Notes under the pieces: model-generated
The model's database searches: none
What the model was told of the DNA's origin: nothing
What the model saw: the letters and a program-made list of their open reading frames with translations, nothing else
Shown: in pieces, positions 31,609-42,544 of the stretch
How the letters are laid out: every line of letters begins with the position of its first letter
Position numbering within the stretch: position 1 is the first letter of the stretch
Source of the DNA: Pseudomonas matsuisoli
Lineage (GTDB): Bacteria > Pseudomonadota > Gammaproteobacteria > Pseudomonadales > Pseudomonadaceae
Reading direction: 5' to 3'
Assembly (NCBI RefSeq): GCF_014647635.1
Contig: NZ_BMPO01000010.1
Coordinates: 62,001 to 126,000, forward strand
Length of the DNA: 64,000 nt
Made by a program: the position numbers and the translations under genes

Positions 31609-34600
31609 TCAAGGACGCTCGAACGTCATTTTGGGTTCCAGCAACGGGCCTTCGACTTTGTAGTGAACGCTGGCGAAACGCGCGACCCGATCCCCCAGAA
31701 GGCGATCCACAACGAACAGCGCGCCACCAATTGCCGGCGCACCGACGATCAATGCGGCCAGCGGCAGGTTATTGGTCAACGGTAAAGCGACTTGCATCTG
31801 GGCATCGATTTGCTGATTCACCATATCCAACTTACCGTCGATTTCGATATTGGTGGATGGCCCGGTCATGGTAATCGGCTTACGGGTGACGTACATCCCC
31901 CGGTCGGCAAGCAAAGTGCCCTTGACCTCGTCATAGGCCAGGCCTCGCCCGAGCAAGTCAGAAAAATCCAGGCGCAAACGCCGACCGATGGCGTTGAAAT
32001 TGAGCAGTCCAAAGACACGAAGCGCCGATGCCCGTCCTTCGACTTCGACAAAAGCGCCTTTACGCAACCGGGCATCCATCTCTCCGCTGAAGGATTTCAG
32101 GCTAACCGCCGCCGGCGACCCCGGCCAATTGCCGTTTACGTCCAGCCGGAAGTCCTCGCTGGTCGCGGTAGGCGCGAACTTCCACGCCAGCAGCACTTCG
32201 CTGAGGTTTTCTCCTTCCAGACGTCCTTGGTAATGGCTACGACTGGCCCCTGCAGGCCCGGTCCAGGCGACCGAGCCTGTCAGCTTCAGGCCTTTTTTCA
32301 GGTCAAGATCAACATTGTCGAATTGCGCGCCGTTCGGGGTCGGGGTTGCTCGAAACGACCAGGCACCAAGCAACTCGTCGCCCTGGAGTAGACGGTCGAT
32401 CGTTACCCTAAGGGGGGGCAAGGTCCGCGGATCTAAGTCGGCCAGCGGATCTTTGCGCGCTTCGACGGGGGCATCCGCCGCAGGAGGTGGTTCTGCAGCC
32501 GGCAAGCGTAAACGCGACAAGGCGATATCCATCGGCACGTCCTTCGCGTCAGGAATGCCCGCGGTGCCTGCCAAGGTTTCGCTGCCAAGTGTCAGATTCC
32601 ACCGTCCAGTCGCGCGCTCCAGCAACAGTGAAAGCTTGGCGATATCCAGCCCTGCGCCGGTAAAACGGTCGATATTCAGATCGACACGTCGCACGCCTTG
32701 CCCTGGCGCGGGCGCCCCCACGGTATGTTCCGCAGAGGAGGCCTGCGAGGGCGACAGGTACTTCGCCTGTACGGCCTGCCACTCGGCAAGGTCGAATGCG
32801 TCCAGATGCCCCGATAACGCCAACCCCGGCGCTTTTGGCTCACTTGCCTGACCACCACCCAGCACCAGCGTACCTTGCAGCGCCTGCCAGTCGTTCCCGG
32901 GCAAGCGCAACGCCAGGTTGGCCAATCGATCGTAGTCGGCCCAAAACCGCTGCTCGGGTTGCCCCAGCGTCATCTGGAACGAGGCGGGCCGCGCTTCGGT
33001 CGGCGCTTTTCCGAAGGGTGCAGGCAGATCGACCGCCACCCCTTGGAGCGTCGAGTCGATCTTCAAGGTGTTGCCTGCCTCACCAAGATTCAGATCGAGC
33101 AGAAACGGTATACGCCCCGACACCGGCAACGGCCGATCGACGTGGAGCCACTCAGCCAATCGTTCCCAGGCCATGTTGCCCGTGGCGGTGACCCGTGAGC
33201 GGATATCACCCGCCCTGCCGATGGCGGCGGCCTGTCCTTTGACTGGCTCCCCGAGGAAAACCGCCGTAACGCCCTCTGTGCTCAGGCCTCGCTCGCTGTC
33301 GAACCGAAATTGTCCGGCGACACGCTCGAACCGCAAATCCGGCGTAGCGGTGGAGAAGGTGGCGCCCTGCGTCTCGAAGTTCACCACGACCTTTGGCAGC
33401 ATGCCCTTGCGAAACGGAATATCGAGATCCAGCGTGCCCTGCAAAGGGCCGCGTCCTTGCCATTCGCCGAATCGCTCGGCAGGCGGTATCGGCGCTTCGC
33501 TCAACGTTTTCAGGGCATCGTCGACGCTACCAGACACCTCACCCTGCAGTTTCAAGTGAACGATATCGTCGTCAGCCTTCGCGATATCCACCCTCACATC
33601 CTTCACCCGGCTGCCGAGAAGCTTCCCCGTGGGCGCTTGCACCCTGACATGGGCGTTCTCGACGAACACCTCGCCGCTGGCTTCACGCAGCAGCGGCCAG
33701 CCGCGCTGATACGCCAGCTGCGCATCGCGGGCCTTGGCATACAGCATCAAACGCCGTGCCGTGGGTGGGCTGGCCTTGGACAGCGAGCCCTGATATTGAA
33801 AGTAGCCCTCGTCGACCGTTCCGCCCTGAATGGCTGTGGTCAGCCACTCGGCCAATTCCGGGCTGAGTGCCGGCGCACGCGTCGGAATGTAGTCGGCCGT
33901 AAACGCCGCGTCGCCGTTACGCAGGCCGACGCGCAGGTCCATGTAGCTTTCCTGAGCGTGGTCACGCTTCAGGCGAATCAGGAAGTCGCCAGCGGCGTTA
34001 CCTACCGGCCCATCGGCCCGCAGGTAATGCCCGATGAGCGTGAACGCGTCATCATCGAATGTCCACGAGAGCCGCCCTGCCGCATGGTCGTAGCGCCAGG
34101 GCTTGGGAAAAAGCTCCGAGAGATGCAGCATGAAATCATCGCTGTCGACCTTGAGCTCGCCTTTGTTCAATCCGCCAGCGATACTTCCGCTGACATTCTC
34201 CGCGGCAGGCGCGCCGTGGTAGGCGCCGAACCCGACACGCTCCAGGTTCGCCGCGAGCTGTACCCGCGCTTCTGGGGGCGCGGAAGGGATGTAGCGCAGA
34301 TCGAGATTACGTATGGCGCCATGCGGGGCGATCGCCTCCAGCGCTTCGCTGGCTTTGGCGGGCAACGGCGCCAGGGCCAGCGCCAGTGGCGTGAGCGGTG
34401 CCAGGTCGATCCGATCCGCGACCACCGACCAGGACGCAGGCTCACCATCACCACTCGGCCGCTGGGTGATCAACATGTCGGTCTCGCCCCAGCGCTTGCC
34501 TTCCAGCGTTGCCGCCAGTGCATCGAGGCGCAACCGATAGCCCGTGTCCGCATAATCCAAATATGCGGACACGCCCAGGTCGCGCACATCGACTGGGCGT

Positions 34601-35460
34601 TTGTCTTCGTGAACCACCGCAACCTGCGCAGCGTTCAGTCGGGCCACGGCACGCTGGACCCGCCCCTGCGCCCAATCCAGCCACACCTCTCCGCCACCGG
34701 TGAGATGCTGGAGTCGGTATTGCTGCAACAGCGTAGGCGGAATCCACTGCGCCCAATCGCTCTGCGGCAGGCTTAGATAGGCGCGCAAATCGCTTCGGAG
34801 GATATCGTTCGGGGCCAGCGCGCCCTGAACGCTAAACGCCAATGGCGCGCCGTCCGGCAACAGTGCGCGCCCGTCCAGGCGCTGCAGGTGGCCATGGGAA
34901 GACAGAGACAGATCCAGATAATTAAGCGCAAGCACATCGCCCGCCTGAGGCTGGATGGTGACCTGCGCATCCTGCAGCGCAAGTAATCCGACGTGTTGCA
35001 ACATCGCCAAAAGCGGACCTGGATCGAACGGCTTCTTCTCAGCCCGGCCCGGAAACCCCTCGACACGCCAGTCGCCGCTGTCCTCTTCGCGAAGCGACAG
35101 GCGCAAACCGCTCGCAACCAACCGCGATAGTTGCAACTGACGATCGATGACACTGGCAGGCAGGTCCAGTTCGATGCTCAGGGCATCCAGCCGCAGGGGA
35201 TTTTCGCCTTCGCCGATTTGCACATCCCGCGCGACCAGCCGCGGCGTCAAGCCATGCCAGCTACCTTCCAGCGCACCGACATGAGTCGGTAGCCCAAAGG
35301 CCTGCTCGATGCGTGCTTCAATCTCCGCGCGATATTCGGCAACGGCTGGAATGAGCAGGCGGCCTAGGCTAATCAGCAAAGCGAGCAGGATGATCAGTAC
35401 TGCCCCAGCCGCGATCACGACACGCAACGCGCGCGAAAGAAACGCCGAGGGCTGACTCAT
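31609..35460 (-). CDS. yhdP: AsmA-like intermembrane phospholipid transport protein YhdP
   Basis: This 1283-residue protein has one N-terminal transmembrane helix (about 8-32) and a very long periplasmic beta-rich region ending in an AsmA-like/DUF3971 C-terminal domain (DLLGRGLAYDEVKGTLLADR and later). YhdP, with TamB and YdbH, forms a bridge-like conduit for phospholipids between the membranes. The length agrees with the family. The ATG at 35460 (MSQPSAFLSRAL) just before the helix is chosen over 35493. The C-terminus ends in hydrophobic LPLAALIVGAPAIGGALF. Confidence 0.9.
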   Translation of the reverse strand: MSQPSAFLSRALRVVIAAGAVLIILLALLISLGRLLIPAVAEYRAEIEARIEQAFGLPTHVGALEGSWHGLTPRLVARDVQIGEGENPLRLDALSIELDLPASVIDRQLQLSRLVASGLRLSLREEDSGDWRVEGFPGRAEKKPFDPGPLLAMLQHVGLLALQDAQVTIQPQAGDVLALNYLDLSLSSHGHLQRLDGRALLPDGAPLAFSVQGALAPNDILRSDLRAYLSLPQSDWAQWIPPTLLQQYRLQHLTGGGEVWLDWAQGRVQRAVARLNAAQVAVVHEDKRPVDVRDLGVSAYLDYADTGYRLRLDALAATLEGKRWGETDMLITQRPSGDGEPASWSVVADRIDLAPLTPLALALAPLPAKASEALEAIAPHGAIRNLDLRYIPSAPPEARVQLAANLERVGFGAYHGAPAAENVSGSIAGGLNKGELKVDSDDFMLHLSELFPKPWRYDHAAGRLSWTFDDDAFTLIGHYLRADGPVGNAAGDFLIRLKRDHAQESYMDLRVGLRNGDAAFTADYIPTRAPALSPELAEWLTTAIQGGTVDEGYFQYQGSLSKASPPTARRLMLYAKARDAQLAYQRGWPLLREASGEVFVENAHVRVQAPTGKLLGSRVKDVRVDIAKADDDIVHLKLQGEVSGSVDDALKTLSEAPIPPAERFGEWQGRGPLQGTLDLDIPFRKGMLPKVVVNFETQGATFSTATPDLRFERVAGQFRFDSERGLSTEGVTAVFLGEPVKGQAAAIGRAGDIRSRVTATGNMAWERLAEWLHVDRPLPVSGRIPFLLDLNLGEAGNTLKIDSTLQGVAVDLPAPFGKAPTEARPASFQMTLGQPEQRFWADYDRLANLALRLPGNDWQALQGTLVLGGGQASEPKAPGLALSGHLDAFDLAEWQAVQAKYLSPSQASSAEHTVGAPAPGQGVRRVDLNIDRFTGAGLDIAKLSLLLERATGRWNLTLGSETLAGTAGIPDAKDVPMDIALSRLRLPAAEPPPAADAPVEARKDPLADLDPRTLPPLRVTIDRLLQGDELLGAWSFRATPTPNGAQFDNVDLDLKKGLKLTGSVAWTGPAGASRSHYQGRLEGENLSEVLLAWKFAPTATSEDFRLDVNGNWPGSPAAVSLKSFSGEMDARLRKGAFVEVEGRASALRVFGLLNFNAIGRRLRLDFSDLLGRGLAYDEVKGTLLADRGMYVTRKPITMTGPSTNIEIDGKLDMVNQQIDAQMQVALPLTNNLPLAALIVGAPAIGGALFVVDRLLGDRVARFASVHYKVEGPLLEPKMTFERP

Positions 35461-35500
35461 CCTGCCTCGCCTGTGCCCGGTCGGATCAGGCACACGAACT

Positions 35501-36958
35501 TCACAGCAAGACCACGTCGTATTGCTCTTGCGAATACATGCTTTCGACCTGGAACTTCATCGTGCGGCCAATGAAGATTTCCAGGTCCGCAACGTTCCCC
35601 GATTCTTCATCCAGCAAGCGGTCCACGACACGCTGATTGGCCAGGACCAGATAGCCCTCGGCCTGATAGGCACGGGCTTCGCGCAAGATTTCCCGGAAGA
35701 TTTCGTAGCAGACCGTCTCAGGTGTTTTCAGATTGCCACGCCCCTGACAATGACTGCATGGCTCGCAAAGCACTTGTTCCAGGCTTTCGCGCGTGCGCTT
35801 ACGCGTCATCTGGACCAGCCCCAGCTCCGTGATACCGATGATGTTGGTCTTCGCATGATCGCGCTCGAGCTGCTTCTCCAGCATACGCAGCACCTGGCGC
35901 TGATGATCTTCGTCTTCCATGTCGATGAAGTCGATGATGATGATTCCGCCGAGATTGCGCAGGCGCAATTGGCGCGCGATGGCGGTTGCGGCTTCGAGGT
36001 TGGTCTTGAAGATCGTCTCTTCCAGTGTTCGATGGCCAACGAATGCACCGGTGTTGACGTCGATGGTGGTCATCGCCTCAGTTGGATCGATGATCAGATA
36101 GCCACCCGACTTCAGCAGCACCTTGCGCTCTAGCGCTTTCTGGATCTCGTCTTCAACGCCATACAGATCGAAGATCGGTCGCTCGCCGGGGTAGTGCTCC
36201 AGGCGGTCGGAAACCTCGGGCATGAGCTCGGCCACGAACCCCAAAGCCTTCTGAAACGTTTCTCGCGAATCGATGCGAATCTTCTCGATACGAGGGTTCA
36301 CCAGGTCGCGCAGCGTACGCAGCGCCAAGGTCAAATCATCGTAGATCAGCGTCGGTGCATTCACGGTCTGCATTTGCGCACTGATCTGGTCCCAAAGACG
36401 GCGCAGATATCGAATATCCGCCAGGATGTCTTCCGCCCGCGCGCCGTCCGCAGCTGTTCGCAGGATGAAGCCGCCGGTCTCCTGGATGCCCTCGGCGGCG
36501 ATGCAGTCGGCGACGGTCTTCTTTAGCCGCTCGCGCTCGGCTTCGTCCTCGATTTTTAGCGAAATACCGACGTGACTCGTCCGCGGCATATATACGAGGT
36601 AGCGCGAAGGCACCGACAAGTGCGTCGTCAGCCGCGCACCCTTCGTACCGATTGGGTCCTTGGTGACCTGTACGACAAGGCTCTGGCCTTCTTGAACCAG
36701 CGTACTGATGGTCTCGGCCGCGTTACCTTCACGCGTCGATATCTCCGAGGCATGAATAAACGCGGCGCGTTCCAGCCCAACATCCACGAATGCCGCCTGC
36801 ATGCCCGGCAATACACGCACGACCTTACCTTTGTAGATATTGCCGACGATCCCGCGCCGTTGGGTGCGCTCGACATGGACCTCCTGTAGCACGCCGTTCT
36901 CGACGAGGGCCACACGCGACTCCATGGGCGTAATATTGATCAGAATCTCTTCGCTCAT
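35501..36958 (-). CDS. rng: Ribonuclease G
   Basis: This 485-residue RNase E/G family endonuclease lacks the long C-terminal scaffold of RNase E. It has an N-terminal S1 domain ([20 protein letters not shown]), catalytic Asp residues in [11 protein letters not shown] and [11 protein letters not shown], and the zinc-link region [11 protein letters not shown]. It matures the 5' end of 16S rRNA and takes part in mRNA decay. The ATG at 36958 overlaps the maf stop by 4 bp. Confidence 0.96.
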   Translation of the reverse strand: MSEEILINITPMESRVALVENGVLQEVHVERTQRRGIVGNIYKGKVVRVLPGMQAAFVDVGLERAAFIHASEISTREGNAAETISTLVQEGQSLVVQVTKDPIGTKGARLTTHLSVPSRYLVYMPRTSHVGISLKIEDEAERERLKKTVADCIAAEGIQETGGFILRTAADGARAEDILADIRYLRRLWDQISAQMQTVNAPTLIYDDLTLALRTLRDLVNPRIEKIRIDSRETFQKALGFVAELMPEVSDRLEHYPGERPIFDLYGVEDEIQKALERKVLLKSGGYLIIDPTEAMTTIDVNTGAFVGHRTLEETIFKTNLEAATAIARQLRLRNLGGIIIIDFIDMEDEDHQRQVLRMLEKQLERDHAKTNIIGITELGLVQMTRKRTRESLEQVLCEPCSHCQGRGNLKTPETVCYEIFREILREARAYQAEGYLVLANQRVVDRLLDEESGNVADLEIFIGRTMKFQVESMYSQEQYDVVLL

Positions 36959-37554
36959 CGCGCTTCGCTCTTTGTCTGCCAACAGGAGATACCGACCTTT
37001 GCAAGCAAGCCGCTGGTCTCGAACAGTGGCAATCCCACGACCGCCGAATAGCTGCCTTGCAGGCTTTTGACGAAGACCGCACCACCGCCCTGGATCGCGT
37101 ACCCCCCAGCCTTGTCGGCAGGCTCACCCGTGGCCCAGTAACGCTCGCACTCTTGAGCATCGATATGACGAAATTCGATCCCTGTGCGAACGACGCGGAC
37201 TTGGGTCTGCGCTTCGAAGTAGACCGCAACGGCGGTCAAAACGTCATGTGACGTGTCTGACAATCGCGCGAGCATACGCAATCCATCCGCACGGTCGACG
37301 GGTTTTCCCAGAATCTCGCCTTCGACCACGACTGCAGTGTCCGCACCGAGGACGACCGCATCGCCCGGAACTCGACCGGCGACCGCTGCGGCTTTGGCGC
37401 TCGCAAGGCGGCTTACATACTGCTCGGGGGACTCATCGCTGAAAGGCGTCTCATCGATGTCGGCGACGACGATCTCATACGCCAACCCAATCTGATCGAG
37501 AAGCTCACGTCGGCGTGGCGAAGCGGATGCAAGGTACAGACGGCGCGACGTCAT
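36955..37554 (-). CDS. Maf-like nucleoside triphosphate pyrophosphatase (dTTP/UTP type)
   Basis: This 199-residue Maf protein begins [18 protein letters not shown] (substrate loop), with [13 protein letters not shown] carrying the catalytic Asp and [13 protein letters not shown] following. It hydrolyses dTTP/UTP and modified nucleotides (YhdE branch). The ATG at 37554 is set by the family N-terminus; the frame is open to 37746 without conservation. It lies between mreD and rng, as in E. coli. Confidence 0.92.
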   Translation of the reverse strand: MTSRRLYLASASPRRRELLDQIGLAYEIVVADIDETPFSDESPEQYVSRLASAKAAAVAGRVPGDAVVLGADTAVVVEGEILGKPVDRADGLRMLARLSDTSHDVLTAVAVYFEAQTQVRVVRTGIEFRHIDAQECERYWATGEPADKAGGYAIQGGGAVFVKSLQGSYSAVVGLPLFETSGLLAKVGISCWQTKSEAR

Positions 37555-37771
37555 TGCGCACCCCGCGCCATGACGGGCAGGACCTGCGGCAACCATGCGT
37601 GCGCGGACAAAATGAAATGCGGTGTGCGAACGAGCCGCCGATGAACGCTTTCGCGGTCGACACGATCCCGCTGGATCTTGGTCATGCGTAGCCCTCCTTG
37701 TTATTGGCATCCGCCGAGCACGAACGACGGCATCGTAGGAAGCCACACGTACCGAGGCGGCGCAGTGATCG

Positions 37772-38257
37772 CTAGTTGACCCTTAATCGCTGGTGTAGGC
37801 CTCTCAGCGCCACCAATACCCACGGCCAGAGCAAGGCGCTCACCACCGCAGGAAGAATGAAGGCAAGGGTCGGCGGACGGTTCCCGGTCAAGGCGTGAAG
37901 CCAGAGCTGAACCAATTGCGCGAGCCCATAGACTACCAGCAGAACCAGGCTCTGCTGCCACATCGGAAACATCCGCAAACGCTGCTGCAAACTCAACACG
38001 AGGAAGGCGACCAGCGTCAGTATCAATGCGTTTTGCCCAAGCAGGGTCCCGTACAGCACATCTTCAGCCAGACCGAGCACCCAGGCCGTCGTCATGCCTA
38101 CTCGGTCAGGAAGTGCGAGCGCCCAATAGGTCACGAACAGCGCCAACCACAGCGGACGACCGATCTGCATGAACTCGGGCAAAGGCGCGACACTGAGCAA
38201 GAGCGCGACCGCGAACGTGAGCCAAATGACCCAGACCTTTCTTGCGGGGCCAGCCAT
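37772..38257 (-). CDS. mreD: Rod-shape protein MreD
   Basis: This 161-residue inner-membrane protein has about five hydrophobic segments. MreD features are [20 protein letters not shown] and [10 protein letters not shown]. It belongs to the elongasome with MreB, MreC, RodA and PBP2. The ATG at 38257 is placed 2 bp after the mreC stop. The 217 bp between its stop and maf hold nothing I recognise. Confidence 0.92.
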   Translation of the reverse strand: MAGPARKVWVIWLTFAVALLLSVAPLPEFMQIGRPLWLALFVTYWALALPDRVGMTTAWVLGLAEDVLYGTLLGQNALILTLVAFLVLSLQQRLRMFPMWQQSLVLLVVYGLAQLVQLWLHALTGNRPPTLAFILPAVVSALLWPWVLVALRGLHQRLRVN

Positions 38258-38258
38258 G

Positions 38259-39353
38259 TCAGCGATCTCCGTCGGACGGTATAGGAGCCGCGCCGCCTGG
38301 CGCAGGGTCCGTTGCAGGGCGTGATTCCAAGGCTGGGGGTGCGACCGGTGTCGCCTCCTGGGAGGGTGGTTTGCCGGCGGCGTCGGAAGAGCGCTCGGCC
38401 GCTTCACGGTCAGCCTTTTCCTGAGCGAGCGCCGCATCGTTGGCGCGTTGTTCTGGCGAGCGGGTATCCGTGAAGACCAGCAGCACATAGCGACTTCGGT
38501 TCAGCGCCGCTGTTGGCACCGCGCGCACGATCGCGAAGGGTTGGCCGGAGTCGTGAATGACCTCCTTGACCGTCGCCACCGGATAACCGGCCGGGAACCG
38601 CTGCCCCAGCCCAGAACTGACCAAAAGGTCGCCCTCACGAATGTCTGCGGTGTCGGCGACATGCCGCAGCTCGAGACTTTCCGGGTTGCCACTGCCTACC
38701 GCGATCGCCCGCAGTCCATTACGGTTCACCTGTACCGGAATGCTGTGCGTCGTATCGGTAAGGAGCAAAACCCGCGCGGTATAAGGCATCACTTCCACCA
38801 CCTGCCCCATCAGGCCAGTGGCATCAAGGACAGGCTGGCCTACGGCGACGCCGTCCTTCCCGCCCTTGTCGATCAAGATGCGATGGGTGAACGGGTTTGG
38901 GTCGACACCAATGAGCTCGCCCACCAGTACGTCATCGTCCACCAGTGCCGACGAATTCAGCAGTTCACGCAAACGGACGTTCTGTTCGGTCAGCGCGGCA
39001 AGCTTCTGCAAGCGACGCTGCATGAGCAACGCTTCGGCCTTGAGCTTTTCGTTCTCGGCCAACAACTCGCTATGGCTACTGAATTGTTCGTTCGCACGAT
39101 CCCAGGTTCGCGCAGGCAAGTCGGCCAACCAATAGAACGGCGTGAGCACCAAGCCCATTTGCGACCGTACGGGGCGCAGCGTATCGAAACGCGAGTCGAA
39201 CACCATCAGCCCGACCGAAAGTACGGCAAGCACCAATAGGTGGATTCCAAAGGAAGGACCCTTGGCGAACAGCATCGGTTTGATGGCGGTAACCTCGCGC
39301 AGGGAGCCGAGCGTCGATGGCGGGATCGGACCGATCTGGAGCAAGGACGTCAC
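38259..39353 (-). CDS. mreC: Rod-shape protein MreC
   Basis: This protein of up to 364 residues has one transmembrane helix (about 37-53), a coiled coil (HSELLAENEKLKAEALLMQ) and a periplasmic beta-barrel domain. Family blocks are ELIGVDPNPFTHRILIDKG and VLLLTDTTHSIPVQVNR. The C-terminus is an Ala/Pro-rich tail (about 305-364). The start is uncertain: GTG at 39353 gives 26 extra residues, whereas ATG at 39275 cuts off the IKP that precedes LFAKGPS in relatives as I recall them. MreC links MreB filaments to PBP2. Confidence 0.9.
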   Translation of the reverse strand: MTSLLQIGPIPPSTLGSLREVTAIKPMLFAKGPSFGIHLLVLAVLSVGLMVFDSRFDTLRPVRSQMGLVLTPFYWLADLPARTWDRANEQFSSHSELLAENEKLKAEALLMQRRLQKLAALTEQNVRLRELLNSSALVDDDVLVGELIGVDPNPFTHRILIDKGGKDGVAVGQPVLDATGLMGQVVEVMPYTARVLLLTDTTHSIPVQVNRNGLRAIAVGSGNPESLELRHVADTADIREGDLLVSSGLGQRFPAGYPVATVKEVIHDSGQPFAIVRAVPTAALNRSRYVLLVFTDTRSPEQRANDAALAQEKADREAAERSSDAAGKPPSQEATPVAPPALESRPATDPAPGGAAPIPSDGDR

Positions 39354-39402
39354 GCCCGTCTCGTTGCCCCATTACTCGGTCACGTTCGACCTGCTGCTCG
39401 AC

Positions 39403-40560
<1,158 letters not shown>

Positions 40561-40658
40561 CTATCCGCTTCACGAACGCCGCGAATGCGCGCCTGTTCGG
40601 TGAGGATGTCCAGGCCCATCACGGCCCTGTGGAAACGACGTTCCCGCATCGACCGTAC

Positions 40659-40687
40659 CTAACTAGCTATATAGTTAGTTAAACTAA
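40659..40687. repeat. Two overlapping palindromes in the mreB-gatC gap
   Basis: The 337 bp between mreB and gatC has no gene. At 40659-40678, CTAACTA pairs with TAGTTAG around GCTATA. At 40675-40687, TTAGTTAAACTAA is a perfect palindrome around a central A. They overlap by 4 bp, are AT-rich in GC-rich surroundings, and are about 90 bp before gatC. A repressor site or a plus-strand -10 (TATAGT, 40670-40675) are both possible. Confidence 0.5.
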
Positions 40688-40777
40688 GCGCCACCCATGA
40701 AGCGGGGCGCGGATATTTCACTGGTTTCCCGCGGTGGCCGTCGCCTCCCTCCTTCCGCTTTTTCGCTGGAGACCCTG

Positions 40778-41065
40778 ATGGCGATTGAACGCTCCGAAGT
40801 GGAAAAGATCGCTCACCTGGCCCGCCTCGGGCTGGATGAAGCCGACCTGCCACGCACCACCGAAACCCTGAACAACATTCTCGGCCTGATCGACGCCATG
40901 CAAGCGGTCGACACCGATGGTATCGCGCCGCTGGCTCACCCCCTGGAAACTACGCAGCGCCTGCGCGTCGATCTCGTGACCGAGGCTAACCGTCGCGAGG
41001 CTTACCAAGCTGTCGCCCCGGCCGTGGAAGACGGCCTCTACCTCGTGCCGAAAGTCATCGAATAA
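40778..41065 (+). CDS. gatC: Asp/Glu-tRNA amidotransferase subunit GatC
   Basis: This 95-residue subunit stabilises GatA and GatB in the GatCAB complex. Family pattern: [17 protein letters not shown] at the start and [16 protein letters not shown] in the middle. The ATG at 40778 ([10 protein letters not shown]) follows GGAGACCCTG. It is first of gatC-gatA-gatB, transcribed away from mreB. Confidence 0.94.
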   Translation: MAIERSEVEKIAHLARLGLDEADLPRTTETLNNILGLIDAMQAVDTDGIAPLAHPLETTQRLRVDLVTEANRREAYQAVAPAVEDGLYLVPKVIE

Positions 41066-41081
41066 AGGAAAAGGGTTTCCC

Positions 41082-42533
41082 ATGCATCAATTGACCCTGG
41101 CCGAAATCGTACGCGGCCTTCAGGACAAGCAGTTCTCCTCCGAAGAATTGACCGGTGCGCTGCTCGCCCGCATCGCCGACGTCGACACGCGTTTGAACAG
41201 CTTCATCTCCGTCACCGGGGACCTTGCCATTGCCGACGCCAAGGCCGCCGACGCCCGTCGTGCGAAAGGTGAAAGCGACCCCCTGCTCGGCGCGCCCATC
41301 GCCCACAAGGACCTGTTCTGTACCGAGGGCGTGCTGACGACGTGCGGCTCGAAGATCCTGCACAATTTCAAGGCGCCGTACGATGCGACGGTCGTTGCCA
41401 AGCTCAAAGAAGCGGGTGCGGTCAGTCTCGGCAAACTGAACATGGACGAGTTCGCCATGGGCTCGGCCAACGAATCCAGCCATTTCGGACCCGTCAAGAA
41501 TCCCTGGGACACCGAACGTGTGCCAGGCGGCTCATCGGGCGGTTCGGCGGCAGCGGTTGCCGCACGCCTGATCCCTGCCGCCACCGGCACCGATACTGGC
41601 GGCTCGATCCGCCAACCCGCCGCGCTGACCAACCTGACCGGCATCAAGCCTACCTACGGCCGGGTCTCGCGCTGGGGCATGATCGCCTACGCCTCCAGTC
41701 TCGACCAGGGCGGCCCCATGGCCCGCACCGCCGAAGATTGCGCATTGCTGCTTGGTGCCATGGCAGGCTTCGATCCGAAAGATTCCACCAGCATCGACCA
41801 GCCGGTCGATGACTACCTTGCCGTACTCGCCCAGCCTCTGGCTGGGCTGCGCATTGGCCTGCCGAAGGAGTACTTCGGCGCCGGCCTCGACCCACGCATC
41901 GCAGACAAGGTCATGGCTGTCGTCGAAGAGCTGAAAAAACTCGGTGCCACCGTCAAGGACATCAGCCTGCCGAATCTGCAACACGCCATTCCCGCGTATT
42001 ACGTGATCGCACCCGCAGAAGCCAGCTCCAACCTGTCGCGTTTCGACGGCGTGCGTTTCGGCTACCGCTGTGAAGACCCGAAAGACTTGATGGACCTGTA
42101 CAAGCGCTCGCGCGCCGAAGGCTTCGGTGACGAAGTGAAGCGCCGCATCATGGTCGGCACCTACGCCCTGTCCGCCGGCTACTACGACGCGTACTACCTC
42201 AAGGCGCAGAAGATCCGTCGCCTGATCAAGAACGACTTCGTCAGCGCCTTCGAAGGTGTCGACGTGATCCTTGGCCCGACCACGCCGAACCTGGCCTGGA
42301 AGCTCGGCGAGAAAGGTGGCGACCCGGTTTCTGCTTATCTGGAAGACATCTACACCATCACCGCCAACCTCGCCGGTATCCCCGGCCTGTCGATGCCCGC
42401 TGGCTTCGTCGACGGCCTGCCCGTCGGCGTGCAGCTGCTCGGCAACTACTTCCAGGAAGGCCGCCTGCTCAACGTCGCCCATCAGTACCAACAGGTGACT
42501 GACTGGCATCAACAAGCACCGAGCGGATTCTGA
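41082..42533 (+). CDS. gatA: Asp/Glu-tRNA amidotransferase subunit GatA
   Basis: This 483-residue amidase-signature enzyme releases ammonia from glutamine for misacylated Glu-tRNAGln or Asp-tRNAAsn. The catalytic Lys is in [14 protein letters not shown], and the cis-Ser and nucleophilic Ser lie in [11 protein letters not shown] and [16 protein letters not shown]. Length is normal. The 16 bp spacer to gatC contains AAGGAAAAGG. Confidence 0.97.
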   Translation: MHQLTLAEIVRGLQDKQFSSEELTGALLARIADVDTRLNSFISVTGDLAIADAKAADARRAKGESDPLLGAPIAHKDLFCTEGVLTTCGSKILHNFKAPYDATVVAKLKEAGAVSLGKLNMDEFAMGSANESSHFGPVKNPWDTERVPGGSSGGSAAAVAARLIPAATGTDTGGSIRQPAALTNLTGIKPTYGRVSRWGMIAYASSLDQGGPMARTAEDCALLLGAMAGFDPKDSTSIDQPVDDYLAVLAQPLAGLRIGLPKEYFGAGLDPRIADKVMAVVEELKKLGATVKDISLPNLQHAIPAYYVIAPAEASSNLSRFDGVRFGYRCEDPKDLMDLYKRSRAEGFGDEVKRRIMVGTYALSAGYYDAYYLKAQKIRRLIKNDFVSAFEGVDVILGPTTPNLAWKLGEKGGDPVSAYLEDIYTITANLAGIPGLSMPAGFVDGLPVGVQLLGNYFQEGRLLNVAHQYQQVTDWHQQAPSGF

Positions 42534-42544
42534 GGACGACACAC

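Noticed and set aside
33310-34776. Open frame of about 490 codons opposite yhdP
   Set aside because: His/Arg/Gln-rich translation without motifs; an antisense shadow of a real 1283-residue gene.
41532-42542. Open frame of about 340 codons opposite gatA
   Set aside because: Antisense shadow of GatA; no domain or ribosome site.
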